Assembly (NCBI GenBank): GCA_933207985.1 | Contig: OW240913.1 | Coordinates: 268,683,134-268,747,133 of the forward strand | Length of the DNA: 64,000 bases | Origin: Pelobates cultripes | Lineage: Eukaryota; Chordata; Amphibia; Anura; Pelobatidae | Direction: 5' to 3' | In this document: piece by piece, positions 24,764 to 35,612 of the stretch | Position numbering within the stretch: position 1 is the stretch's first letter | Layout of the letters: each line of letters starts with the position of its first letter | Program-made: the position numbers and the translations under genes | The notes under the pieces: model-generated | Databases searched by the model: none | What the model saw: only the letters and a program-made list of their open reading frames with translations | What the model was told of the DNA's origin: nothing

Positions 24764-24771
24764 ACTTTGGG

Positions 24772-25579
24772 TATTGATAGGAGAGTTTATATTTCAGCTA
24801 ACATTGTAACATTCAGGATGTGATAACTGATAAATAGTTGGTAATGCAAGAAAGGACAAATGTTTAGAGAGGAAAATTAGATTATCATCTGTATTGTTGC
24901 AGTATTTTTATGCATATGCAAAAAGAAAACATATGGTGCATCTCATAAAACAATGAATGTGAAGAGGATATTGCAGTACATACACAATAGTTCACTTGGG
25001 CATCTGTTGTGTATATTTTTTAATGTGTTTAAGGATTTAGCCTCTCTGTGCCATACACCATACATCAATTTAAGACCATGTAGCTTATTTGATGCCACAT
25101 GCCTGTTGGCAGGCCATTGAGTAGGACCATCTCACAGTCCTGTGGATTAAAAGAGATTTTATTCCATTTTACTTTCTATAACTATCACAACGTACACTCT
25201 TGACAAGGGTCTACCGGATAGTACACTAAAGGGCCAGAACTAATGCAACTTCAAATCTTTTCCATAAGCTCCTGGGCCTGTATATTCGGTATCAACATTT
25301 TTGTTCAGGCCCTATTCACCCAGGGTTGATCTCTTCTTTATAGTTTGAATATGGTTCTGTTGGTGCATTAACACCCCTTTCCCTTTTTGACCTGATGCAA
25401 ACATTCCTGTTGACTTTCCCTTCAGCTAAGACCGTGTCCATGCATATTGTTTTGCTAGGTGCTTCTTCCCTTCTGATTTCCCATCAGAAAAAGGTAGTCC
25501 TTTGTATCTCCTATTCCTTTTTTTTTTTTTTTTTTTTATTTTTTAAAGGCTGTTTCCATTTTCTCCATCAATCAGGAAA
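24772..25579. other. Unassigned, presumed intron
   Basis: Nothing recognisable. A T-rich tract lies at 25518-25545. Confidence 0.35.
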
Positions 25580-25581
25580 TA

Positions 25582-27140
25582 CAGGGAGTGCAGAATTATT
25601 AGGCAAGTTGTATTTTTGAGGATTAATTTTATTATTGAACAACAACCATGTTCTCAATGAACCCAAAAAACTCATTAATATCAAAGCTGAATATTTTTGG
25701 AAGTAGTTTTTAGTTTGTTTTTAGTTATAGCTATGTTAGGGGGATATCTGTGTGTGCAGGTGACTATTACTGTGCATAATTATTAGGCAACTTAACAAAA
25801 AACAAATATATACCCATTTCAATTATTTATTATTACCAGTGAAACCAATATAACATCTCAACATTCACAAATATACATTTCTGACATTCAAAAACAAAAC
25901 AAAAACAAATCAGTGACCAATATAGCCACCTTTCTTTGCAAGGACACTCAAAAGCCTGCCATCCATGGATTCTGTCAGTGTTTTGATCTGTTCACCATCA
26001 ACATTGCGTGCAGCAGCAACCACAGCCTCCCAGACACTGTTCAGAGAGGTGTACTGTTTTCCCTCCTTGTAAATCTCACATTTGATGATGGACCACAGGT
26101 TCTCAATGGGGTTCAGATCAGGTGAACAAGGAGGCCATGTCATTAGATTTTCTTTTATACCCTTTCTTGCCAGCCACGCTGTGGAGTACTTGGACGCGTG
26201 TGATGGAGCATTGTCCTGCATGAAAATTTATGTTTTTCTTGAAGGATGCAGACTTCTTCCTGTACCACTGCTTGAAGAAGGTGTCTTCCAGGAACTGGCA
26301 GTAGGACTGGGAGTTGAGCTTGACTCCATCCTCAACCCGAAAAGGCCCCACAAGCCCATCTTTGATGATACCAGCCCAAACCAGTACTCCACCTCCACCT
26401 TGCTGGCGTCTGAGTCGGACTGGAGCTCTCTGCCCTTACCAATCCAGCCACGGGCCCATCCATCTGGCCCATCAAGACTCACTCTCATTTCATCAGTCCA
26501 TAAAACCTTAGAAAAATCAGTCTTGAGATATTTCTTGGCCCAGTCTTGACGCTTCAGCTTGTGTGTCTTGTTCAGTGGTGGTCGTCTTTCAGGCTTTCTT
26601 ACCTTGGCCATGTCTCTGAGTATTGCACAACTTGTGCTTTTGGGCACTCCAGTAATGTTGCAGCTCTGAAATATGGCCAAACTGGTGGCAAGTGGCATCG
26701 TGGCAGCTGCACGCTTGACTTTTCTCAGTTCATGGGCAGTTATTTTGCGCCTTTGTTTTTCCACACGCTTCTTGCGACCCTGTTTACTATTTTGAATGAA
26801 ACGCTTGATTGTTCGATGATCACGCTTCAGAAGCTTTGCAATTTTAAGAGTGCTGCATCCCTCTGCAAGATATCTCACTATTTTGACTTTTCTGAGCCTG
26901 TCAAGTCCTTCTTTTGACCCATTTTGCCAAAGGAAAGGAAGTTGCCTAATAATTATGCACACCTGATATAGGGTGTTGATGTCATTAGACCACACACCTT
27001 CTCATTACAGAGATGCACATCACCTAATATGCTTAATTGGTAGTAGGCTTTCGAGCCTATACAGCTTGGAGTAAGACAACATGCATAAAGAGGATGATGT
27101 GGTCAAAATACTCATTTGCCTAATAATTCTGCACTCCCTG
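25582..27140 (-). mobile_element. Tc1/mariner transposon with IR/DR ends
   Basis: The element is 1,559 bp, flanked by TA on both sides (25580-25581, 27141-27142). The outer 25 bp (25582-25606 and 27116-27140) are exact inverted repeats beginning CAGGGAGTGCAGAATTATTA. A second, inner pair with the core GTGCATAATTATTAGGCAA lies about 190 bases inside each end (25771-25791, 26941-26961) in the same orientation as the outer copy. This is the IR/DR layout known from Sleeping Beauty-type Tc1 elements. The transposase gene is on the minus strand and is broken. Confidence 0.95.
25910..26995 (-). pseudogene. Tc1/mariner transposase (DD36E spacing), two frameshifts
   Basis: A cut-and-paste DDE transposase. 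The N-terminal paired-like DNA-binding part shows VRYLAEGCSTLKIAKLLKRD and a basic GRKKRVEKQRRK stretch. The catalytic part shows LWTDEMRVSLDG (first D), MQDNAPSHASK (second D) and NPIENLW (E). I count 36 residues between the second D and the E, so the triad is DD36E rather than the DD34E of classical Tc1. One frameshift lies near 26390-26405 (before the VLVWAG-like segment) and another near 26222-26232, just before the second D. The frame ends GGYIGH at 25910. The probable true start is the methionine of the MGSKEGL-like segment, decayed here. No active enzyme is expected. Confidence 0.92.
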
Positions 27141-27142
27141 TA

Positions 27143-27780
27143 GTGTTTCTTATTTTTGACCAAAGCGGACCACAACTTTTATGTGGTGACAGCTTTCAAA
27201 TTCGATGTGGAGGCTTTAATATCTTATTCCATTTTTGTCTATTTTTCTGGACCATGAAATTGAAAATACTTCCAGCTATTTACTTGACTTTCAGGCTTGA
27301 TTCAACAGTCTTGGTGAAGAAACCAGTGTCTGACAGGATTACCACCCACTTAGTGATCAGGCGGTCATCACATAACAATCACATACATAACATGATATAT
27401 GGAAAACAAACGAGCACCACAATGCTTGAGCAAAATAACATCTGTCTAAGCAGTAAGTCATAGTCCGTTGATGAGAGGAGACAAAACAAGAAAAAAAAAC
27501 CTAGTTCTGTTCATTTAACTTATGGGCCGTTTGAATATGCTATGTATAGATAATAGGTGTCAAATTATACACGCTTAAGGAGGAGCGATTTCTGGGCAGT
27601 CATTCCCGGGTAGTCTTCTGTGCCGATTTTCCATGCCCACCCTTTTTTTTTTTTTTTTTATGTGACTGAGATGCACGGATATAAATTATCCTATAAGCAA
27701 TGGATTTTCATAGACCATGGCCGCATTAAAATAAAAACCAAAAATTTATGTCTACCGATATATTTTCATCTTTGTTGACT
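27143..27780. other. Unassigned, presumed intron
   Basis: Nothing recognisable. A T18 tract lies near 27642. Confidence 0.35.
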
Positions 27781-27789
27781 ATGAAGACT

Positions 27790-28290
27790 GTTTGCTTCTG
27801 TCAGGATTACAGGTTGATCCAGCACGCCGTACTGTGTCACACCTAGAACTAAGGATAATGTATAAACGGACCTTAAAATGGCTGGACTTAACGTCTCCAA
27901 CAATAGTCAAAATACTTGCCGAGGTCAGGGACACAGAATCAGACACAAAGATGAGGGAAAGCCAAAAGTCAAGGATACCAGATATCAGGAAAGTCAAAAC
28001 AAAGCCAAAGTCAAATATCAGAAAATCAAGATCAGGAACGCACTCTCTGATAACCATAGGCATGAAACCACGACAGGGCAATGCGCAAGAGGAGCATTGG
28101 GTTTAAATAACCCTCCTGTGGATCCGATTGGCTGTAACGACCTTTGACCCCAAAGGCAATTACTAGGTTTCCATGTGCATGATTGCTGCTCGGCACAACT
28201 TTTCCTGTAAGGACGGTACTGTTGCTTGGCACAACTTTTCTTGTCAGGACAGTAAATGCCGTTAACCACATTTTTATGTGCGGATGAATA
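27790..28290. repeat. Unclassified dispersed-repeat-like segment
   Basis: The segment contains internal short repeats: CAAAGTCAAATATCAG and CAAAAGTCAAGGATACCAG, and later two copies of TTGCTTGGCACAACTTTTC-like sequence at 28188-28250. Several overlapping frames stay open on both strands without motifs. It looks like part of a repeat family but I cannot name it. Confidence 0.3.
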
Positions 28291-29044
28291 CGTGACCGCT
28301 TCTGACTAAACCTTTAGCCTTCTTATTTATGACAATTTCCCATTCTCATACTTGGCTAAAAGACTAGGAAATTTCCAGGGGGGTGAGCAGGAAGGGGTTG
28401 GGTCTACATGGCTTTCTGGAACAAGTTCTGCCTTTCCTATAGGGTGCTGCAATGCTTCTCTGGTAATGGATTCTCATGAACAAAGAGCATGCAGGTAAAA
28501 ATAATTTTTGGGGTATGTATACATTTTTGTTTTTACTATATTTACTATATACTATATTTTTCTACTAGCTATTCAAACCATGCTTCAAATAAATGCGATA
28601 CTAATATATTTTTTTTAGAAGCAAGAAGTTTTTAATGAAGAGGTTCATACGAGATTGTTTTCACAGAACTGAAGTGCATTTGGAAATTACACACATTAAT
28701 TAAGCAATTATGACTAATTGCATGCTGTTTTCAACAGATTAAAGTTTCTTTATTAGCATGTAACATTAAATATTTGAATCCACAGAACACTTAGTATCCC
28801 ACTGTCCTTAAATATGCTAAAATCAATGAAATTCTATTTTGATTTATGCATATTATATTCAGAGACAACATGATGTCTGACATGTTGCCCTGGGAAATAC
28901 CAATGTAGTTTCTGGCCCTATCCTATAACCAAGCAGTGGTTTAGTCATTTTACAACATCAGTACAAACCGGATTCGAGATATCTCGGGAATCACATTGGG
29001 AAGGCTCTTTGTAAGTCCCATGAGCAAGATGTGCTGCATGGAAT
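28291..29044. other. Unassigned, presumed intron
   Basis: Nothing recognisable is seen. Confidence 0.35.
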
Positions 29045-29641
29045 TTAAAGGAGCACTGTTGGGTCAGGAACACAAACCTGTATTTCTGACCCTATAGGGT
29101 TAAAACCACCATCTAGCCCCCATGTCCCCTCATGCTTCCCTAAATATAGTAAAATCTTTACCTGTATTCAAGTCTGCAGCTGCTTACATGTCCCTGTTTC
29201 CTTTAGACCTGTCTACTACTTGCTGACATCAGCAGAAGTGGTAGCCTGATCCAATCACAATGCTTCCCCATAGGATTGGCTGAGACTGACAAAGAGGTAG
29301 ATCAGGGGCAGAGCCAGCACAATTCAAACACAGCTCTGGCCAATCAGCATCTCCTCATAGATGAATTGAATCAATGAATCTCTATGAGGAAAGTTCAGTG
29401 TCTGAATGCAGAGGGAGGAGACACTGAATGTTTGGATCTATTTTAGGCAGCCATGATCTAGGAAGGATCTCCAACAGCTATCTGAAGAGTGACCAGTGAA
29501 GTTATCACTAGGCTGTAATTTAAACACTGCATTTTCTCTGAAAAGACAGTGTTTACAGAAAAAAGCCTGAAGGTAATGATTCTACTCAGCAGAACAAATT
29601 CATAAGCTGTCGTCGTTCTGGTGACTATAGTGTCCCTTTAA
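29045..29641. mobile_element. T2-like (Kolobok) MITE with TTAA on both sides
   Basis: Left TTAAAGGAGCACTGTTGG and right GACTATAGTGTCCCTTTAA are inverted. TTAA at 29045-29048 and 29638-29641 is the target duplication. The right half (29400-29641) reappears inverted at 62482-62780, including AGGAAGGATCTC and AGTGTTTACA blocks, so the two are the same family. Confidence 0.82.
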
Positions 29642-30953
29642 TCATTCTAACAAGAAAAGGTGTGGTTTACTGCTTTATTTGACTATGATGTCTACTCTTG
29701 GTTTTATTATTGCATTGTCAGCCCACTGACGGACTAATGCAGGGGTTCCCAATGATTTTTTCCCGTGGACCCTTTTGACATAGTTTATCAAGATCTTTTA
29801 CTAGAAATCAGTATACCCATAATCTTATATTTATATATTTTTTAAACCAAAACTCATTTTTTTTGGTGGAATTATTATTCAAGTGAAAACTTAATCTAAA
29901 GTATTCTGTATATCAATCTCTTCATTATGAGGAATTTTAATAACCTTAGATGCTTATATCCTATTAAAAACTATTTCTTAAAAAAAACAAAAAACAAACA
30001 TGGAGGGACGAGAGCCTCTTTGTCAAATTTCTCTAGCAAGGGACAATTACGATGCAGAAAATTCCCATTATTAACAGTATATTATTAATATTCCTATTGC
30101 CAATTTTAAGGTGGTGCCAATTTGGCCCCCATCTATGTTCCATTAAGCTGAAGTTAAAATTATCCTGCCTGCTTAATGAGCCTTGGTAAATGGTAATAAA
30201 TTATCAAATTATGAATAATATTTGTATACAGAGAATTGATGTCAATAGTTAACTAAATAATTTCACTACTCAAAAACCGTAAGCAACTTCAAAAGGTGTA
30301 CAGTATCGCTACTATAATGACATATCTTTACATATCTTTTCAATTAGATGTAAATTTGGTTAAAGGAGCAATGATAGAATTGAGAGTGGAAATAATCACT
30401 CTACCTCTAAGGTTCACCAGGTTTGTTTGTTTAGTTTTTTCTTTATTTTTTTGTATTTTATTTTATAATAAAATATGTGAACCGCTCCAGGAATATAAAA
30501 AAAAAAAATACAATAAAGAAATACATTTAAAATATCCTTTCTTTTTCAGATGTTGTACCATTATTAAAATACCTTCTCCACAAAATTATTTAGTAGGTCA
30601 TAATTCAGAAGTAAAGTAAAAGTAATATTTAGTATCACCTAATAATTTAAAGCCTCCACATAAATAAGCTGGTCTATCTAAAAGGACCATCCACCCCCTT
30701 ATCTGCTTGTTAATTAACTAAATCTGGGCAATTTCTCAATTCGTTAAGAGCCATAATCTCTCCAGTAGTTAAATTGGCATATTTAATATTATTGGACTTA
30801 ATCGTTGTAATCTAAAAGAAAGACTAGATAAATAATTTGTTTATCTAATTAATTATCTAATAATTTCTTAATCTCACTGAATTTCTTTATAAATTGGTTA
30901 AAGCTCAAATTTTTGGGGAATAAGTTGGAGCAAAAAAACATTTATTTGATAGA
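29642..30953. other. Unassigned, AT-rich; possible hAT half-MITE
   Basis: CAGGGGTTCCCAATGATTTT at 29744 followed by GTGGACCC resembles one end of a hAT-type MITE; no partner end was found. The rest is AT-rich without motif. Confidence 0.3.
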
Positions 30954-31340
30954 TTAAAGGGACACTGTAGGCACACAGACCACTTCAGCTCATTGAAGTG
31001 GTCTGGGCGCATTATCCCATGTCCCTTAACCCTACAGTGGTAATTATTGCAGTTTCTGAGAAACTGCAATAATTACCTCTGAGAATTAACTCCTCCTCTA
31101 GTGGCTGTCTACCAGACAGGCACTAGAGATATTTCCGGAATTGAAATGGACCTCTGGTCTGTTATCGGACGGTGGACGTCCTCACGCTTTGCATGAGGAC
31201 CTCCAGTGTCAGATTTTCCCCATAGAAAAGCAGTGATTTAAATGCGACCTGGGCCATTGCGCATTAGGTCTTGGAGAAGAGTGTGGGCGGAGCCTGACCC
31301 AACGCCGAGGGACATCGGCGCTGGATTCAGGTAAGCGACT
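30954..31340. mobile_element. T2-like (Kolobok) MITE, left part
   Basis: It starts TTAAAGGGACACTGTAGGCA followed by an inverted pair around CACTTCAGCTCATTGAAGTG. Inner blocks (TAATTATTGCAGTTTCTGAG and complement; CTAGTGGCTGTCTACCAGAC) are shared with the copies at 56003 and 63560-63925. The right end is missing; the adjoining GT/TA microsatellite begins near 31367. Confidence 0.7.
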
Positions 31341-31366
31341 GAAGGGGTTTTAACAGTGCCAGGAAA

Positions 31367-31409
31367 ACTGTTTTGTGTGTGTGTATGTATATGTGTATGT
31401 ATGTGTATA

Positions 31410-31496
<87 letters not shown>
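31367..31496. repeat. (GT)n-(TA)n microsatellite
   Basis: Compound tract whose TA part abuts the 3' end of the minus-strand Ngaro-like element at 31497. Confidence 0.95.
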
Positions 31497-31500
<4 letters not shown>

Positions 31501-31598
31501 GCTCGGAATTTAAATACGTAATGGATAGTATCTGTGAGCAAAGTTGGTTGTGGTGTGCCGAAACCAACGTACGAGTGGGCCTGTAAATAAAAGAGGGC
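31497..31598 (-). repeat. Copy 1 terminal repeat B2
   Basis: 102-bp direct repeat of 31735-31836, starting TTGTGCTCGGAATTTAAATA on the + strand. Confidence 0.93.
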
Positions 31599-31640
31599 CC
31601 ACCAAGGATAATGTAGTTAAAACAGGGTGTAGGTGGGTGG

Positions 31641-31733
31641 GGACAATCAGCTGAGCGGCAGCGGTGAGTAGGGGCTGGGAGTTTAAGTAGGGGACTTACT
31701 CCTCCCACAAATTCAGGCCTAATGGCCTTTCTA
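31641..31733 (-). repeat. Copy 1 terminal repeat A2
   Basis: 93-bp direct repeat of 37635-37727, containing GTGAGTAGGGGCTGGGAG and ending GGCCTAATGGCCTTTCTA on the + strand. Confidence 0.93.
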
Positions 31734-31734
31734 C

Positions 31735-31836
31735 TTGTGCTCGGAATTTAAATACGTAATGGATAGTATCTGTGAGCAAAGTTGGTTGTGGTGTGCCGAA
31801 ACCAACGTACGAGTGGGCCTGTAAATAAAAGAGGGC
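31735..31836 (-). repeat. Copy 1 terminal repeat B1
   Basis: 102-bp direct repeat of 31497-31598. It joins A2 through the single base at 31734; on the coding strand the junction reads CACAAGTAGAAAGG. Confidence 0.93.
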
Positions 31837-31874
31837 AAAAGATAAATTCGAGAAAATACACACTTTATTGCATT

Positions 31875-32810
31875 TTACAAGACCAAGTTCCTGAAAGCTT
31901 GGCGAAGCTCTTTCTCTGGTTGCGGAATATATGCGTTATATATGGAGGATTTCCATCGCCCGAGCCTTTTGATGATGTGGACCGGTGCGTTTGTGCTTGA
32001 GGCTGCTGAGGCGGCTCCTATGCGGAAGGAGTGCCCGGAGAATGCAGCCGGGTTGTGTCCGAGCTTAGATAACAGGGTTCTGACATGTAACATCAATTTT
32101 GCCGTGGTAAGCGGGTGCCCTTGTAATGTTAAGAGCGGAGAGTCTGGCAGGTGAGTGTGAAGAGTTGACCGTAGTTGGTCGAGAACTTTCACCGGACACC
32201 AGGCATTATCAGTAGGGAAGAGAGGAATTATTGTAGGATGTATTGACCGGTTGGTTTTCGTGGTAGGGATAGAAAGGAGGTAGTGATCCTCTACCTTGGT
32301 GAGGTGTGAAGTTTTAAGGCATCGTGCGATATCTCCTTGACAAATCACGGTGAACTCTCTAGGTCTGAGAAAACCGTAGAAAGCGAGATATATGGCAGAT
32401 TTTATCACCGTATTGGTGTAGCTATCAAATGGGGCTGTGTCAAGGAGATTGCTAAGTGACCTGAAGATAGGCCCGTCTATGGGTAATCTAGTGCTTGCGA
32501 GTGGTGGTGAAACCTTTGATATACCTTTCAAGACCTTTTTAATGGGGTATGAAGACAAAAAAGGAGTGCTGTTAGGAAAATTGGTGAGGCTGTGGTGCTG
32601 AACCCCGGTGAGGTAAAGTTTAATGGTGTTGTGTGACAGATTAAGGTGTAGGTGGCAAAAAGAGGCAAAAGACACCATGGTTTGGATAGAAAAGTCACCT
32701 TGTAGCCCGAATTCTGCAGTGAATTTGTTAAATATGTTAAGTGCCCTATTGTAAGTGATAGCAGTGTTGGGTGATAATGCTTGGTGAGTGAGTGATCTAG
32801 CGTGAAGCAA
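31875..32810 (-). CDS. Tyrosine recombinase of Ngaro-like copy 1
   Basis: The 311-residue open frame encodes the recombinase that inserts the circular DNA intermediate. The N-terminal SAM-like/core-binding part has AITYNRALNIFNKF and NTIKLYLTGVQHH. The catalytic part shows the first Arg in FYGFLRPREFT (residues 145-154), a Lys in TTKTNR (183-188), the H-x-x-R box in SGHSFRIGAAS (H260, R263), a Trp in LGRWKSS (W286) and the nucleophile in IYNAYI (Y294, or Y291). All signature residues are present and the frame is intact, so this protein could be functional. It starts right after the RNase H stop (32819), in a different frame; an earlier non-ATG start or overlap is possible. Confidence 0.93.
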   Translation of the reverse strand: MLHARSLTHQALSPNTAITYNRALNIFNKFTAEFGLQGDFSIQTMVSFASFCHLHLNLSHNTIKLYLTGVQHHSLTNFPNSTPFLSSYPIKKVLKGISKVSPPLASTRLPIDGPIFRSLSNLLDTAPFDSYTNTVIKSAIYLAFYGFLRPREFTVICQGDIARCLKTSHLTKVEDHYLLSIPTTKTNRSIHPTIIPLFPTDNAWCPVKVLDQLRSTLHTHLPDSPLLTLQGHPLTTAKLMLHVRTLLSKLGHNPAAFSGHSFRIGAASAASSTNAPVHIIKRLGRWKSSIYNAYIPQPEKELRQAFRNLVL

Positions 32811-32818
32811 GAGTGTGC

Positions 32819-34341
32819 TTAATCCAATATTAGTTCGTGAAACCGTGGTGTCCTGGATGGCTGTTGGTGAGCTGCTGGGAGTGCCTGAGAAAATGCCTGG
32901 AATCGAGAACGAGAAAGAGCGTCAGCGGCGGTGTTGTGAATACCCGGGATGTGAGAACATACTAAGTGAAACTGATTGGATGCTGCCAGCCAGGTCAACT
33001 TGCGAATCAGCCGCATGATGGTCAGGGATGATGAGCGCCCTTTGTTAATGATATCGCAAGCTGCCGAGTTATCTGAGTAGCATTTTACTGCCTTGCCGGA
33101 CCAGAGATGACCCCAGGTGTGTGCGGCCGCCACAATGGGGTAAATTTCAAATAGGGCTGAGGTCTCCCTGAATCCTGGCAAGGCATCCGTCTCAGTGGGC
33201 CAGTGGCCCCTAAACCAGTGGTTCCCAAAATGGCTGCGAAACCGGTGTTGGCTGCTGCGTCTGTGTGGATGATGGGTGAAGAGGTGGAGAGAGGGGGGAT
33301 AAACATGGAGATACCATTCCAGTCTTTCAAAAACTTCCCCCACATAGCTAAGTCAGCCTTGGCGTGGGGGTCCAAAGAAACTGTGCCGGAGTCCGGGACT
33401 CCATGGAGCAGGCAAAGAAGTCTGGAAATGAAAGACCTTCCCTGCGGAATGATGCGCATGGCGAAGTTCAGAGATCCAAGAAGGGACTGAAGTTCTCTCC
33501 TGGTGCAAACGTCATTCCGCAGGAACGTGTCTATCTCCCCTCTCAATCGTGAAAGTTTGTCGTGTGGAAGGCTAGCTCTGAGTTTGACAGAATCGAGCTC
33601 TATGCCTAAAAAGGTCAACTTTGTTGTGGGTCCTATAGTTTTGGCTGGGGACAAAGGGACTCCCAGTGTGGAAAAAAGTGCGGTAGTACTATTGATTGCT
33701 GTGGGTGTTGATGACCCTGGCTCTATCAGTAGAAAGTCGTCTAGATAGTGAATAACGGAGTGACACCTGATGACGTTCAGAAGCAGCCAGCATAGTGACT
33801 CTGCGAAAATGTCGAAAAGTTTGGGGCTGCTTCGAGAACTAAAAGTGAGTCGTGTTGAGAAGTAATAATACCCTCGCCATTTAACACCGTGTAAGTGCCA
33901 GAGTGAGGGGTGTATGGGCAGTAATTTAAAGGCGTTAGTGATGTCTGTTTTGCTGAGCCAGGGTCGATTACCAGATGTCATGATGGACTGTATGGCGTCG
34001 TCGATGGTGACGTACTGCAGAGAGAATTCGTCTGCTGGAATGAGTGCGTTTATGCTTGGAACAAAAGAGGAGTGCGGTGCCGATAAATCGATAATGAGAC
34101 GTTTTTTATTAGAATATTTGTGAATAGCAATACCAATAGGGTTAGTGCGCCAGGAGGAAAACGGTGAAGAGGTGAAAGGACCGATCATGAAACCGTTTGT
34201 GGTTTCTGCGGAAATGAGAGTGTCTACAGCGACTGGGTCTAAACGTGCAGACTGGAGATTAGGACATTCTAGTGTACCTGGGGGAATGGCTACTATGCCT
34301 GTGTGAAACCCTTGTGAGAAACCTGTGGTGAGAAAATCCAC
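32819..34341 (-). pseudogene. Reverse transcriptase-RNase H of Ngaro-like copy 1, one frameshift
   Basis: The RT part (residues 1-330 of the first frame, 34341 to about 33235) shows RTNPIGIAIHK, KKRLIIDLSAPH, KTDITNAFKLLPI, a drifted RLTFSSRSSPKLFD and the catalytic HYLDDFLLI (YLDD at about 199-202). The RNase H part begins IIHTDAAANTGFAA and continues in another frame with FRETSALFEIYPIVAAAHTW, YSDNSAACDIIN and HIPGIHNTAADALSR, covering the D-E-D-D set. The frame changes at 33228-33234, within a four-base A run on the + strand, which fits a single-base deletion. Without that lesion, RT and RNase H would be one polypeptide of roughly 505 residues. No methyltransferase or hydrolase domain is visible. 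Confidence 0.93.
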
Positions 34342-34404
34342 TAAGTGCCTGCTGGGGTGAGACCTTAGATAAAAAACCAGGTTGTCAATATTTATGTCGG
34401 TTAG

Positions 34405-35612
34405 TCATTTGTTTGGTGATAACCTGGCTGGACACATGGTCTTGGTATGTGCCCTGAAACATATGGAGCAGATGTGCAATAATCTACAGGCGCTGAAACT
34501 GCAGGAGCCTGCGTTGAAATTATTGCACACCTGTGCTTTACCTAAAAAGGAGATGGGCCTACCCAGCTTATCCCGGAGACCACCCGCTGGCTTGTTGTGA
34601 GGGGTGAAAGAGGAGTGAGGTGTGAACGTGGGGTGAGGGGTGGGAGTGGAGGTGGTGGGATCTGGTTCGACGGGACATAAGTCCGCCATGTGGGATGTAG
34701 AATTACAGATGGCACAAGCCGGGGGCCTGAGTCCAGCGAAGTGGCGACAGAAAAGTTCCGTGTCCATCTGACCCCAGTTCATTCTAATGTTGAACTGCTT
34801 GAGATGGGTCGCCGCCTTCGCTGAAACTGACTTGTGGTAGTCATAGAAGGAAGAGCCCCCGTACTTGATGCCTAGATCCACTACCTTGTGGAGATAGAGA
34901 TCTAGCTCTTCTCTCCTATGGGGATACACCGTGCAAATGACGTCGCGGTATATCCCAAAAGCTATCACAAACTGTGGGATAGACAATTTTTTATTAAGCC
35001 TGGGATCCCTCGTTTTGAGCACAACTGAAATGTCACCATAATTGTATGCCTTGTTCTCGAGTACATCCTGAGAGGCTATGAGTAAAGACACCAGACACAC
35101 ATCCTTCCCGTCTAGGATATCTTTCCTGATAGAATCTGGGACGGAGTGTGCTGGTGACTCGAAAGGTGTGCTGGAGGGGGGAGTATAGAGGGACATGTAG
35201 GTATGGCAGGTACAGCCGTGGTAGAGACTGGGACTACGGTGTTAGTACCTGAGGAGGAGATGGCGCTCTCCACCTTAGACAGCCTGCTATTGAGGGTCTG
35301 TAGATTGGCCAAGATATCTGCCAGGGTATCCTGGGTGGCCGTGCTGTTTCTTGGTGGTTGTCCTTGAGAGCTAGTTCCCGGCCGAGGCTCGGGGACTTGG
35401 TGGGTAAGCAGCCTGTAAAGTTCTGCCTTTCTAGCTGTGGCCGGAAAGGGGATTCCCCTGAGCCTAAGCTCGGCCGTGATTTTGGGAATAGTCCATTCTC
35501 TCAAGGACGTGGGGGTTGAAAGAGTAAGTGATTCGCCTGGAGACACGGGTCTGATTGGCGTGAATGGTGTTTCTTCTATCAGTTCTTCGGTTGGAATTGG
35601 TTCTTGGGACAT
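34405..35612 (-). pseudogene. Gag of Ngaro-like copy 1 (SAP, coiled coil, CCHC and CCCH zinc motifs), one frameshift
   Basis: The first frame (35612 onward) starts MSQEPIPTEELIEE, has a SAP-like DNA-binding motif (SLREWTIPKITAELRLRGIP, then ATARKAELYRLL) at about residues 36-70 and a short coiled coil (TLADILANLQTLNSRLSKVE). Near 35190 the frame shifts, by one base beside a C run, into a second frame (MSLYTPPSSTPFESPAHS) that continues with a helical core (SIPQFVIAFGIYRDV, ELDLYLHKVVDLGIKYGGSS), a CCHC knuckle (CAICNSTSHMADLC) and a C-terminal Cys/His motif (CNNFNAGSCSFSACRLLHIC). The protein probably packages element RNA. The related copy 2 retains the SAP motif and the C-terminal Cys/His region, so both belong to this family. 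Confidence 0.85.

Noticed and set aside
27779..28271. Overlapping 80-100-codon frames on both strands
   Set aside because: No motif; the segment looks like an unclassified repeat.
33204..33235. CCAGTGGTTCCCAAAATGG resembling a hAT MITE end
   Set aside because: It lies in the coding sequence of the Ngaro-like RNase H and fits that protein on the other strand; no inverted partner nearby.
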